Assembly: GCA_009829735.1 (NCBI GenBank)
Contig: CM020618.1
Span: 3,098,882-3,162,881 of the forward strand
Origin: Pyropia yezoensis
Taxonomy: Eukaryota > Rhodophyta > Bangiophyceae > Bangiales > Bangiaceae
Length of the DNA: 64,000 bases
Direction: 5' to 3'
Position numbers and translations under genes: made by a program. This document shows positions 39,811-51,071 of this stretch, one piece after another. The notes under the pieces were generated by a model that saw only the letters and a list, made by a program, of their open reading frames with translations, ran no database searches and had not been told where the DNA came from. How positions within the stretch are numbered: the first letter of the stretch is position 1; each line of letters begins with the position of its first letter.

Positions 39811-42800
39811 CCGTGCTGCCGACGCCGCCGCCGCCTTGGTGAAAAGGAAGATGGGGGGGGGGGGGAGGGGGGGGCAGGGCGGGAGAGAAAGGAGGGATTG
39901 CGGGAGGGAGGAGAGAGAATCGGAGTGAGCAAAAGGGTGCAGGGGGGGGAGGGGGAGCGAGAGTGGAAGGAGGGGAGAAAAGGGAAGCGGGAGAGGGGGG
40001 GGAGCGGAGAAAAGAGCGTGGGTGGGAGGGCGTGAGCACGAAAGGGGGGATGGGGGACCGCGGGAGAGGGGGGCGGCCTGGGGGGGATGGCGGGGGGGGG
40101 GATGGCGGGGGGGGGGGTGGCGGGGGGGGGGGGGGGTTGGGCTAAAACCCGCCTGGGGTCTGGCAGAGGGGCGGTGGGGTGGCGGGAGGGTGGGACAGCA
40201 CGACGGTGGCGGCCCAGCGGGGAGCGCCGCGTCGGCGGGCAGGCAGACAAGAAGAGCGGATGGCCAGCTTGCGCGGAAGGCGTGTGCCGGTGGCCACAGT
40301 GCCCGCGCACCGCCGGGGGCGCGGTTGGCACGTCGATCAGGGCGCCCCGCGTGATGGAAGAAGCGGTGGGGGGCGGGCGGGGGTGGAAGGGTGGGCGGAT
40401 GGGAGTAGAGGAAGGGATGGAGGTCCTCTCACGGGCGTACGCCCCGGCGGCGGCGGCGGGTGCCCACCATCCGGTGCGGTGGCGGGCGGGTGGCGGGGGG
40501 GGGGAAGGGGGGGAAGGGGGGGGGGGGCGCCGGCCGGCCGGCAACGCGCGTCCCGCCAGCAGCGCAAAGCTGGCGGGGCGCCGCGCCCGTCGGCTGCCGC
40601 AGCCGCCGACCGCCCGGCCGGGGTATGGCCGCCCCACCACTCCCCCCACTGGCTGGCGGCGGCGCCCCGCCTCCACCAGGCCGGCCCGTCCCCCTCCCCC
40701 TCCCCCACCCCCCGCCTGGCTGGTGTGCGCGCGCCGACCCTACACGGTGCCGCACCGTTCACGGCTGACTGCGTGCGGGGGAGGGCCGGGGGGGTGAGCC
40801 CCGTCGATCGCGGCGGTATGTATCTATGTGTGGATACGAAGGCGTCGTCGAGCCAGGGGGTGTGGGCGGAGGGGGGGAGTGGGGGGGGGTGGTGGTGGTG
40901 GTGGTGGGGGGGGGGGTGGCGAGGGGGGGAAGGGAGGACAAGGAAGGGGGGGGGCAAGGAGGGGGAGGGTGGCGGGTGCTGCGGCGTCAAAAAAGACGGC
41001 GAGCAGCCAGTGGGAGGGGAAGGGGGGGGAGGGTGGTGGCGGGGGCCGGGGCCGTGTCCCGGCACGCCACCCTCCTCCAAAGCCCGTTAGCGCGGTGGGG
41101 GGACGAACACCCGCCCCCGCGCCGCCGCCAGGCGCTCTGGTGGCGGCCACAGACGGTTCCCCTCCCCCCCCCCTCCCCCCCCCCTCCCTTGGCCGACGTG
41201 GGGGATGGAGGAGGGGGCGGCCCCGGCGGCATTTCAATTGGGGGCTCCATCGCCGCGCTGTCCCACGGGGACCCCTCTCGCGCGCGCAGCCGCGGCTGCG
41301 GCCGACCCCTGGGCCACCCCCCACCCCCCCCCTCCCCATCAGCCCGGGGTGTTGGTGTCTGCCCACCCCCGACGGTGGTGGTGGTGGTGGTGGTGGTTGG
41401 GGTGGGGGTGGGGGGGGCGGGGGGGGGGCGGGGGGGCGGGTGGGGGTGGGGAGGGAGGGTCGGCGTCGCTGGTCCTCGTCCCCCCCCCCCCCACCCGAGA
41501 GCAGACGCACGGCGAACAAGCGCTGCCGTTTTTCCGCCACCCGCTCCATGCGGGGGACCGTCACAGGCCGCGTCGGTCGCGGCGGCACGGCCGCCCGACG
41601 CATAGCGGCCAATCAGATGCGGCGTGATGGGTCACCTGGAAGTAGAGCCCTGATCTGCCTATCCCCCGAGGTCCGCGCGGCTGCCCAGCCGGTGCCGCGT
41701 CGCGGTTCGTTGTCCGTCTGAGAGCCTCTCGGAGAGGCGGCGGGAGCCAGCGGGCAGCGCCGTGCTTGACCTTGGCGCCACACCCGTCACAGGCGTTATC
41801 TATATGCCCGGTATCTAGGCATGTACTGTACATAGGTACCTGCCCCCGTTCATTGCAGTGCAGTCATATGTCGACGGTTTACATACCAGACGAGCGTGGC
41901 CGCCTCTTTTGGGGGGGGGGGGGCGGAAGCGGGGTGATCCCGCCACTGCCCGCGATACCTGACACCCACCACGCCTAACCTCGACGCGGGTCCGCCTCCC
42001 TGTGAGGATGATGGCGAGGGCCCATTGGTTCCCCGTCGTCCCCGCATCCCCTGCCACGGCTCCCAAACATAAGTAGTTGCGCGCGCCGCCGGACGCAGTT
42101 GACGGAACCCCGTCCCCCCTCCCGCCTTGCTGCACTCGTGGACAACATGATGTGCATGATGGCGTGCGAGTGTGACCCCTCGGAGAGCCAAATGGTCCCC
42201 CCCCCCCTCAGGTTGTCTCTGTCCGTATGCCACTCGGTGCCGCTCGAGGGTGGTACTTGCTTGTACCTCTCTTGGACCTCTCTTCCCACTCTCCATGGCG
42301 CTGCCCAACCACAGAGGCACAGTCGCACTGACCCACCATACCGCTCTGCCCTGGACGTGCTCGCAGCGCGTCCGCGGTGTGACCTGGACACGCCCGCCGC
42401 CGACCGACCTTGACCAGACCGCCGTGGCCAACCGCCACGCACCTGCCCGACGCGTGCTGGACGGCGTGTGCTGTCGCACTCTGGGCGGCACTCTGCAGTC
42501 GACCTGCGGGGGGACACGAGCGGCAGCGCTCTCGCACCTCCGCACCCCCTCCCGCGCCGCCGCAGCGCAACGTGAAACAGCGGCGGAGGGGGCTGGCGGT
42601 GTCGACTGAAGCAGCGTGCCGACAGACGACGCACGCTACCGTCCCAACAGGGGACGGCTTTTGAATGAGACCTGCCCCGCCGCCACCGCTGCCGCCACCG
42701 CCGCCCGCTTCCGACAGGTGCGGGGACGGTGGCCCGCAAGCGTGTGGCTAGACTGCATGCAAAAGGCCCCGCTCCCAAAAGTGTGGCGGAGCGCGCTAGA

Positions 42801-43305
42801 CAGTCACCCTCCCAACACGCGGGTTGCGGAACAGACTTGCGGAGCGCCAGTCGTTTGGCGATATACGGCGCGCTGGGGTTCCTGGAACACGGGAAACGAT
42901 CGAATTGCGCCATGCACCCGACGCCGGGATACGGATCCCTACGCAACACCCGACGATCTTGCCCGTCCAGCCCCTTTTCGCGCGGAACGCGCCCGCCGGG
43001 CGCGCCCATGTCGGTCCGTCTCGACGGCGACGGTTGCCTCCCCGTTCACCGCGCGGCGGCGGCGTGACGCCGCACCCGCCTTGAGCCCTGCTCGCCGCGG
43101 ACCAAGACACGTGGAAAGAAAGTATGACATCCACTCGTGAAAGTGCAAACATTTTCACCCGCGTTTGGGGTAAAGGCCAAGATCTCGCCCTATGTTATCG
43201 TGCGAGTCGCATCGGCAAGCGCTTTGGGTTGTGAGGCGACCGCTCGCGCCTCCACCCCACAGCCACCCATCTTGCCCCTCTTTGCCGCTCGCGGCGGCGG
43301 GCACG
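39811..43305. other. 3.5-kb intergenic region between divergent genes
   Basis: Rich in G-run microsatellite: about four units of GATGGCGGGGGGGG type at 40084-40138, and GGTGGT runs at about 40888-40920 and 41376-41400. No gene motifs. Frames of 250-340 codons on both strands across 40087-42600 are translations of these repeats or GC-driven Arg/Pro frames. TGTACTGTACATA is at 41822. The last 170 bases (43140-43305) precede the DUF2064-type gene. Confidence 0.5.
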
Positions 43306-44310
43306 ATGGGATCCTCCACCCCCCCACGGCGGCACCTCCTCCTCTTCACCAAGCACCCCACCCCCGGCCACGCCAAGACGCGCCTCATCCCCGCGCTCGG
43401 CGCGGCCGGGGCGGCGGCGCTGTCGAGGTCGCTCTCCGAGCACGCACTGGCCGTGGCGCGCGCCTTTGTGGCTGGCGCCTCGTCTGCGCCCGCCGACTTG
43501 GTCGTCTGGTACGCACCGGCGGGGGGGAGGGGGAGGAGGGAGGGCGGGGGGGAGGGCGGAGGGGGGGGGGACGACGCTGGGGGGCGGGGGCATTGTGAGG
43601 GGCATGGGGATGGCAATGGCGACGCCGACGCTGACGCGGCGGCGATGCGGGCGTGGCTGGGTGCGCCCCGGGAGGGGGAGGCGTACCGGCGGCAGCCGGC
43701 CGGGGACCTCGGCGCCCGCCTCGTTGCCGCCTTGACCGACGCCCTCGGCGGCGTCCATGGCCGTCACGCCGACGCCAAGGACAGCGACGATGCAGGCGGC
43801 GGTGGTGGTGGCGGCGGTGGGGGTCGCCCGCGAGTGCCGCCCGAGACGGCGGTGGTTATGGGCGCCGACATCCCTGGTATCACCCCCGCCGACCTGGAAG
43901 CGGCGTTTGCGGCGCTCGAGGCGCCGCCTCGGCCCCCCCCCACCCCCCCCACTGGCAGCGGCGGCGGCGGCGGCAATAGCGGCAATGGCGGCAATGGCGG
44001 CAATGGCGGCAATGGCGGCAGCCTGGCCCTGCCGCCGCGGGCGGTGCTCGGTCCTGCGGCTGACGGGGGCTTTTACCTGCTGGGCATGGCCGCGCCGCCG
44101 CCGGCGGCGGGTGCCCTCGACGGCCTCCCGTGGGGGGGGCCCGCCGCCCGGGCGGCCACCGCCGACCGGCTGGGGGCGGTGGTGGCGGGCCGGCTGCTGC
44201 GGGATGTGGATGAACCCGCCGACGTGGAGGTGTGGGAGGCTGTGCGGCGGGGGACCGCGCCGAGGGGGCGGGGCGCCGCCTCCACCACCACGCCCCCGCG
44301 GGGGCCGTAA
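43306..44310 (+). CDS. DUF2064-type (TIGR04282) glycosyltransferase-like protein
   Basis: 334 codons from ATG at 43306 to TAA at 44310. The N-terminus LLLFTKHPTPGHAKTRLIPALG is the nucleotide-binding opening of a GT-A-like family found in bacteria and algae. Next come QPAGDLGARL, then VVMGADIPGITPADL (metal-binding Asp region) and AVLGPAADGGFYLLGM, all in family order, ending with LPWGGPAARAAT. Two host-style inserts separate the blocks: Gly/Asp-rich at about residues 75-110, and an N-G-G repeat (about 223-237). Bacterial relatives are often next to radical-SAM and methyltransferase genes; the substrate is unknown. A bacterial origin by old transfer is possible, but codon use is fully that of the host. 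No transit peptide is obvious, so probably cytosolic. Confidence 0.85.
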   Translation: MGSSTPPRRHLLLFTKHPTPGHAKTRLIPALGAAGAAALSRSLSEHALAVARAFVAGASSAPADLVVWYAPAGGRGRREGGGEGGGGGDDAGGRGHCEGHGDGNGDADADAAAMRAWLGAPREGEAYRRQPAGDLGARLVAALTDALGGVHGRHADAKDSDDAGGGGGGGGGGRPRVPPETAVVMGADIPGITPADLEAAFAALEAPPRPPPTPPTGSGGGGGNSGNGGNGGNGGNGGSLALPPRAVLGPAADGGFYLLGMAAPPPAAGALDGLPWGGPAARAATADRLGAVVAGRLLRDVDEPADVEVWEAVRRGTAPRGRGAASTTTPPRGP

Positions 44311-45242
44311 CCGGCGGTGTCGTTGTCTGTCACGCTGCCTGCGGGGGGAGGGGCATTTACCTTGCGGGGGGGGGGGCTGTTGACGGCACGCGTGGCGGTG
44401 TGCGTCAGAGGGGCGCGGGGTGGGTGACGCCCTGTGCGGGGAGGGACGTGTGGCGGGGCCCCCCCCGGCGAGCCACCCCACCCATTCCACCCGGCCACTG
44501 CCGCGTCGTACGCCGCTCCAAGCGTCTGCGGGGGGAGGGGGGGTGGGGTGGTGGGCAGTGGTGGCGGTGGCAGTGACAGAACGAGTAGACGAGTAGGGGG
44601 GTGGAAGCGGGTCTCAGCGCAAAACAGAGAGGAGGTCCGCGGAGAGGCTCGCACGTCACGGGGACCCGGCCGCTTTCGTTGCCGATGCGAGCCACCACGG
44701 TTTGGCTTTCCCTCGAGGGGACCCGAAAATCGGGATCCCATTTTCACACCCTGATACAGGAGCACCGCCAATGCGTGCCGCCCGGCAGGCCGCGCCCGTC
44801 GGCCCCCCCCCTCGCTGCCTTGGGTGTGGCGCTGTCGGGACGGCACCGCCGCGGCGACCCCGTAGCGGCGCGCCCCCGTCTGGATGTAGGTAGGTAGGTA
44901 GGTTACCTACCCTCCCCGCCCCTGCCGCCCCTTCCCCCCCACCGCTGCCCCGCCGCTCCCCCCACCCGCCCCCTCCCTCCGGCTCTGTCGACGCTCCCCG
45001 CCGCGCGGCGGCGGCGGCGGTGCGGCGCGGCGGTGCTCGGCGGCGGCGGGCGCGCGCGGCGCGGCGGGCGGGCGCCCCCCCCCCCCCCCCGCCTCGCCGC
45101 GGCTCCCCTCTGTGGGCACCCTCCCGGCGGGCGGCACCCCCCCGGGGCCGGGCGCCTTCCCCCGCCACGCCCTCCTCCCCGCCCGTCGGTGGGTGCTTTG
45201 GCGTGCGGGCGGCCGCGCGGGATCGTCACCACCCCGCTCCCT

Positions 45243-45290
<48 letters not shown>

Positions 45291-45479
45291 CCGCTCCCGC
45301 CGCCCCGCCTGGTCGGGCCGGCGGCCGCACCCGCCACCGCCATCATCACCCACTCCCCCTCCCCCCCCCCCGCCGTTTTGCTGACCTCCCCCCCTCCGCC
45401 CTCCCTCTTCCCCGCCCGCTCCCCTTCCACCCCCTGGTGTGACCGCGGCCGGCCGGTCGGGCTTGCGCGGCGGGCGCCC
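44311..45479. other. Intergenic, upstream of the Ulp1/SENP protease
   Basis: Contains a TAGG microsatellite (about 44887-44905), C-rich runs and the C45 tract at 45244-45288. The protease frame stays open upstream to 45033, but that translation is Pro-only low complexity, so the ATG at 45480 is used. Minus-strand frames here are Gly/Arg shadows. Confidence 0.55.
45244..45288. repeat. Uninterrupted C45 tract
   Basis: Forty-five C residues in a row, about 190 bases before the protease start codon. The longest homopolymer in the window. It can form an i-motif (G-quadruplex on the other strand) and its true length is probably not exact in this assembly. Confidence 0.95.
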
Positions 45480-48045
45480 ATGGCAGGCACCCCCCCCCCC
45501 CCCCTCGCGTCGCCCGCTCCGGCCCCCGCCCCTGCGCCCGCCCCCGCCCCTGCGCCCGCCCCCGCCGCCGCCCCCTCCTTGACTGCGTCCGCCTCCCCCT
45601 CCCCGTCCCCTGCCTACGGCAGCGGCGGCGGCAACGGCGGTGCGGCGGCGGTGGCGGCGGCGGCGGGTGCGGGCGCCCAGCCGCCGGTGCCGACGGCCGG
45701 CAGCCCGCCTGCCGTGCCAGCGGCGGCACCGTCGGTGGCACCGTCGTCGCCGGCACTGTCGCTGACGGGCCACCCACTGAGGGGGACGACGCCGCCGCCG
45801 CCGACACCGACGCCGCCGCCGACGCCGCCGCCGCCGTCGACGGCGGTGCCGCCAACGACGCTGCCGGGTGGGGTGGCCTGGGGGGGGGGGGGCGCGGCGG
45901 CGGCGGCGGCCACGACGGCCGCCGCGGCGGCGGCCGTCGTCGCAGCGCGCCCGCGGGGCGACAGTGGGGGTGCGGCGGCGGCGGCGGCGGCTCGGTCGTC
46001 GGGTGGCTCCGCGGGTGCCACCGCGGGCGCCGCTGGCGCTGACCCACGCCGCCCACGGTCGGTGCCTGCCCGCCGCCACAGCAGCGGTGGCGGCGGTGGC
46101 GGCGGCGGCGGTGGCCTGGACAGCCTCCGAGACATGGACCCGGCGGCGCTGGTGCTGACCCCCACCCCGGCCGCACGGCCGACGGCGGTGTCGCCCTTTG
46201 CACCCTTCGTGCCAGTGTCCCGCCGCACGCGGCGGGCACGCCCGGGGGGCACTCCCCCCGGCCGGGCCAACCTGGCCGTCTATAACGCGAGCGTGGGCGC
46301 CGCCGCGCTGGGCAAGCCCCGGCCCGTCCCGAGGGGGACGCCGAGCCCGGCGGCGTCGACGGCGGCGGCGGCGGCGGCGGCTGCGGGCGCCTCGCCCACC
46401 CCGGCGCCCGTCGCGGCGCCACTCCCCCGGCCGGTGGCGGCGCCGACGCTCATCCCCCCACCCCGGCCGCGGTCAATGCGTTTGTTGCGCACGGCAGCGG
46501 AAGGGGCGGCGGCGGTGGCCAATGCCGCGACGGCCACCGCGGATGCAATCTGCGCCGCTGCCGCCGTGCGCGCCGCCGCCGGCGTCGGCGCGTGCCCCTC
46601 CCCCGGCGCGGTGGCGGCGGTGGCGGCAGTGGCGTCCATGGGGGATGGGAGTGACGAGGACCTGGTGGTGGTCAGCCCCGCGGGGGCGGGGGCGTGGGTG
46701 GATCCCCCCCCACTGGCAGGGGGGCCCGGGCCCGCCAAGCGCCGCCGCCGGACGGGCAGCGCCGACGCGGGGGAGGGCGACCCAGACTACGCGCCACCGG
46801 GGGCGGCCGCCGCCGCGGCGGCGCGGTCCACCACGCCCGAGTCCGCGCCTGCGGCGGCGGCGGCGGCGGCGGCGGCGGCAGCGTCTCGGCAGGCGGACGG
46901 CCGCCAATCCTCCCGCGACGCTGCGCGGCGCGCCGCCAACGCGGCGGCGGTAGAGGCGGCCAGCGTGGCGGCGGCGGGCCTCGAGCCCGCAGGTGGGACT
47001 GGCGGCGGCGGCGCCGACGGTGGGGGCGTGGAAGAGACGTCCCCCCCCGAGTTGCTCTTTACCTTTCCCGCCCGCGCCCGCGGCTCCGTGCAGATGACGT
47101 CGGACGAGCGGGCGCGCCTGCGGCCGCGACAGTACCTCAATGACTCGGTGGTGGACTTCCACGTCCGGTGGGTGGCGCGGTACGTGGTGCCCCGGCGGCT
47201 GGCGCCGCGGTGCCACTTTTTTAACAGCTTTTTTTTCAATAAGCTCCAGTCCGCGCAAGGTCATGCCGGCGGCGGCGGCGGCGGCGCGGGCGACGGCGAC
47301 GACCTCCGCAGTTACGAGCTCGTCCGCCGGTGGACGCGCGGGGTGGACCTGTTTGCCATGGACTATATCGCGGTGCCCATCTGCGAGAACTGCCACTGGT
47401 CCCTTGCAATTGTGTGTCACCTGAGCGCGCTGGGCGAGATGCTACGCGTCGCATCGGGGGTGACGGCGGAGGGGGTGCCGCTGGGCCAGGCTGTCGACGA
47501 CAACGCCTCGGATGGGGCGGCACCCGCCCCCGGTGCGTCTGCAAATGGGCTTGCAAACGGCAGCAGTGACGCGGGGGGCAAGGCCGGGGCCTCCCCTGCC
47601 CCCAATGGTGCCACGTCTGCCTCTGCGCCGCCCAAGAAGCCGGTCATCCTCATCCTTGACTCCCTCCACGGCGTTACGCGGCGGTCCGCCACGGGGACCC
47701 GCCTCCGAAAGTACATCGCGGCCGAGTACCGGGCGCGCAAGTGCTCCGGCGCGGGCTCCTTCTCCGCTCTCAACGGGATGCTGCGGTCCAGCCTGAAGCT
47801 CGCCACCCCGCAAATGCCGGCGCAGACCAACGAATTTGACTGTGGCCTGTTTGTGCTCTCCTACCTGACTTCGTTTTTCACCGCCTCGGCGGCGGAGCGG
47901 GCGGCGCTGACCAACCGGGGGGGGGCGCCCGGCTGGTTTTCGCTCACCAACGTCATGCACGGCCGGGCCGACCTCCGCGAAGCCATCGCGCAGATGACGG
48001 CCAACGCGCGGGCGGTAGCGGCGCATGAGGCGCACAACAGGGAGT

Positions 48046-48080
<35 letters not shown>

Positions 48081-50636
48081 TCTGTGGCAGCAGCGTCGAC
48101 AGCAGCGACAGCAGCGACAGCAGAGCAGCCGCGGGACGCTGCGGCCGTGTCGACAGCTGCACCTGCTGTGACAGACGCCCCCGCCACACCGGCGGGGGTA
48201 CCTGCCGCCGCGAGAACCGCGTCGGCCGACCCCGCCGCGGTGGGTTCGCCGGCAGTGGCACTGGCGCTGGGCCTTGCTCCCGCCCCGTCGTCCGACGGCG
48301 ACGACGATGAGGAGGACGAGGAGGAGATCCTCGCCAGCGGGAGTGTGGCGCCGACACCCCTGTCAGCGGCCGCGCAGCCGCCGCCGTCGCCGCCACCGTT
48401 AGTGTTGCAGGCGGCGGTGGCGGTGCCGTCGCCGGCGGCAGCGGGCGTGCCGAGGGGGGCAGGCGAGGAGGCGGCGGCCGCGCCGTTGGTGGACCCCGCG
48501 GGCGCGGCCGCTGCGGTGGCAGTGACGGGTGCAGACTCTGCGGCGACCGCCGCGTCGGTGGTGCCGCCGCCTGCTGATGTGTCCGCCCCGGCGACCTCGG
48601 CGGCCGCCCCGAGCGACACCGCTCCTGGCAGTGGAAGTGCCGCCGACGGGGCCGTTGCGGCGCCGCCGCTGGCACTGCCGTCGGGCACGCCCGCGCCCGC
48701 CAGTGTCGCGCACCCCTCCTCCTCTGCCGCCGCCGCCGCTGGCGCGGTCACGACCCCGTGCTGGCGGGTCGATTTGACGCCCTCGCCGGGGCAGCCCGAG
48801 CCGCACGCCCCCCCCCTCCCCGCCCCCAGCGGGGACATGCCCCCGGCGGACGGGACGCCGCCGCCGGTGGGAGCACCGCCACCAGTGCCGCCGCCGCCGC
48901 CGCCACCCCCACCACCACAACAGCCAGTCCCGGCGGTCGTGAGGCCCCGCCGTGGCGCCTCGCCGCGAGTCACCCCCGCCGACCCCGCGGCGTTTGTGCG
49001 GCGTGCGCAGGCAAATGCGGTGGTGGCGGTGGCAACGGCGGTGGCGGCGGTGGCGTCGCCGCCGTCGTCGCCGGTGGTTGGCATGGACTGCTCCGTGCCG
49101 GGGGTTGTGCCGATGGACGTTTCAGCCGACGCGCCGCCGGCGGTGGCGCTGGCGGTGACGTCAGCGTCACCGGCAATGACGGGCGTGCCCCCTGTCGTTC
49201 ACGACGTGGACGCAGGGGATGGCGGGGCGCTCCCCGTCCTGGCCGCAGCGGCCGTCGCCGCCCCCACTCCCACCACCCCCGTCGCTGCCGGCGCTGGCGT
49301 GCCAGCCGCCACGGAGGGGGGCGCCGCCGCCGTCGGGCCGCCCCTCTACCCCCCCGCCCCTCCGGTCACGGCCGACGCGTCGTGGGCAAAAATCCCGTCT
49401 ATAGTGCGGAGCCTGGCCGCCTCCCCGTCGCAGCCCGTGGTGGGCGCGTCACCGCTCGTCGTGCCGGCGGCGGTCCCGGCACCGGCACCGTCGCCGTCGC
49501 CGCCGCCGCCCCCATTGACGCACCCGCCGTCAGGCGTTCGCCTCTGGGCGCCCATAGTGGGCGCACCCGGACCTGCGGGGGGCAGCGGGGCGGCCACCGT
49601 GGCGGCCGCGGCGCCGTCCGCCACCCCCCCCGCGATGTCCGCACGGATGGTCGGGTGGGCGGCCGCGGCGCCCGCCGGAGCGGCGCCAGCCAGTCACCCG
49701 CTTGGCGCCGCCACCGGCAGCGTCTCTCCCGACCCGCTGGCGGCAGACGGGGCTGGGGCGGCCGCCGCTGTCGACGCCGTGGTGGTCGCCGCTGCCCGTG
49801 CCGCCGCGGCCGCCGCCCACGCGAAGGCGGCGGCCGCCGCCGCCGTTGCAGCAGCAGATGTCGTGGCGGCGGCGACGGCGCCCGTGCCGCCGCCCGTGCC
49901 GTGGGCGCTGGCCGACGCGGCGGCGTCGCCGCCGCCGGCCCGCCTCCCCGCGCCGGCGGTGCCGTCATTGTCGTCGCCGCCCCACCTCCCCGCGCCTGTG
50001 CCGGCGGTGACGACGGCGGCGGCGGCGGCGGTGGCGACGGCGGCCGCGTGGCCGGTCGAACCGGCGGCCAAGCGGCGGCGGCGGGTGCACCCGGCAGAGG
50101 CGGGCGCCACCCCCCCCCCCGCGGCCGCCGCCGGCCGTGTCGCCCGTCGGGGCGGGCGCGTCGAGGACACGTCCATCTTTTTAGCGTCGCCCACCCCGCC
50201 ACCGCCACCTGCGGCCGCCGCAGCCCCCGCCGCCTCGGCGGCGCGCCCCCCACCGTCACCCCACGCGCCGGCACCCCCGCCAGCCACACCACCAGCCGCT
50301 CCAGCCGCCACACCCCCGTTACCGCCACTAGCCCCGACAATGGCGGCGGCGTCGGCGGGTGCGGGCGGGGTGGCGCCCGAGTCCCCCCCCGTCCCGGCGC
50401 CCGCCACCTTCCCCACCGGGCGGCCGTCGCCGTCGGCGCTGGCGCCGTCGGGGGGGGGCGCCGCGATGCGCGCGCGGCGGGGGCAGGGCGGCCGCCGCCA
50501 CCACCCGCCCGCGCCGCCGGCGCGGTCGCCCCCATACGGCGGGGGGGGTGCCGGGGGGGGCGGCGGCAGCGTCGGTGGTGGGGACGGCGTCATTGACTTG
50601 GAGACGGAGGGGGAGGGGGGGGGGGGGGGCGGGTGA
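45480..50636 (+). CDS. Ulp1/SENP-type SUMO protease (peptidase C48), very long
   Basis: 1718 codons from ATG at 45480 to TGA at 50636. The catalytic domain spans about residues 540-840. It starts LRPRQYLNDSVVDFHVRW (LND...DF is the Ulp1 hallmark), then CHFFNSFFFNKL, IAVPICENCHWSLAIV with His639, ILILDSLHG with Asp727, and PAQTNEFDCGLFVLSYL with the oxyanion Gln and Cys788. About 75 residues, mostly low complexity, separate the His and Asp blocks. Such loop insertions are typical of the SENP6/7 branch, which trims SUMO chains, so that branch is likely. About 880 disordered Ala/Pro residues follow, with a basic patch AAKRRRRVHPAEAG suggesting a nuclear location and an acidic DLETEGEG end. EDLVVVSPAGAGAW before the domain could be a SUMO-interacting motif. 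Confidence 0.9.
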
Positions 50637-51071
50637 GGAGTGGTGGGGGAGATGGCCGGGGGCCGAGGCGGGAGGGGGTGTTTTCGTTATCAAGGCAGGA
50701 GGGGGTGGGGGAGGGGAGGGTAGCGACACTGTCGCGTAGGGACCTCCCCTCTGCCACCGCTGCCCGTACGGGTGGCGCCGACGGCAGCGGCAGCGTGGCC
50801 AGCCGTCTGGCGGCGTAGGGGGCTGTCGTGGGGTGCGGAGAGGGAAGCGGGAGTGGCGCCGGCTGCCATTGCCATCAAGGGCCCTACACAAGGGCAGAAA
50901 GCACAGCAGTCGGCGCGCGGCGCAGAGAGGCAAAAGAAAGAGAAAAAAAAAAAGACCAGCGGTTGCATGTTCCCCTTCCCACTGTGCTGGCCACTAAAAA
51001 ACCCACACGACCCACCCTCCCCCGCCCTGCGCGGCCTGCCCCCCTCCCGCCGCCGCCGTCGACACCACCCG
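50637..51071. other. Spacer between convergent protease and Pus10 genes
   Basis: 435 bases, G-rich then with an A12-type tract at about 50944-50955. No gene; it contains both 3' flanks. Confidence 0.6.

Noticed and set aside
38359-39842. Two plus-strand frames over 350 codons opposite the zinc-finger gene
   Set aside because: Arg/Pro-rich antisense shadows of GCC/GGC codon runs; no domain.
40087-42609. Several 200-340 codon frames in the 40-42.6 kb region
   Set aside because: They translate G-run and GGT microsatellites or GC-rich filler; no recognisable domain on either strand.
48758-50596. 612-codon plus-strand frame overlapping the SENP tail
   Set aside because: Same strand, different frame from the protease; it has Arg/Gly-only composition and no ordered region.
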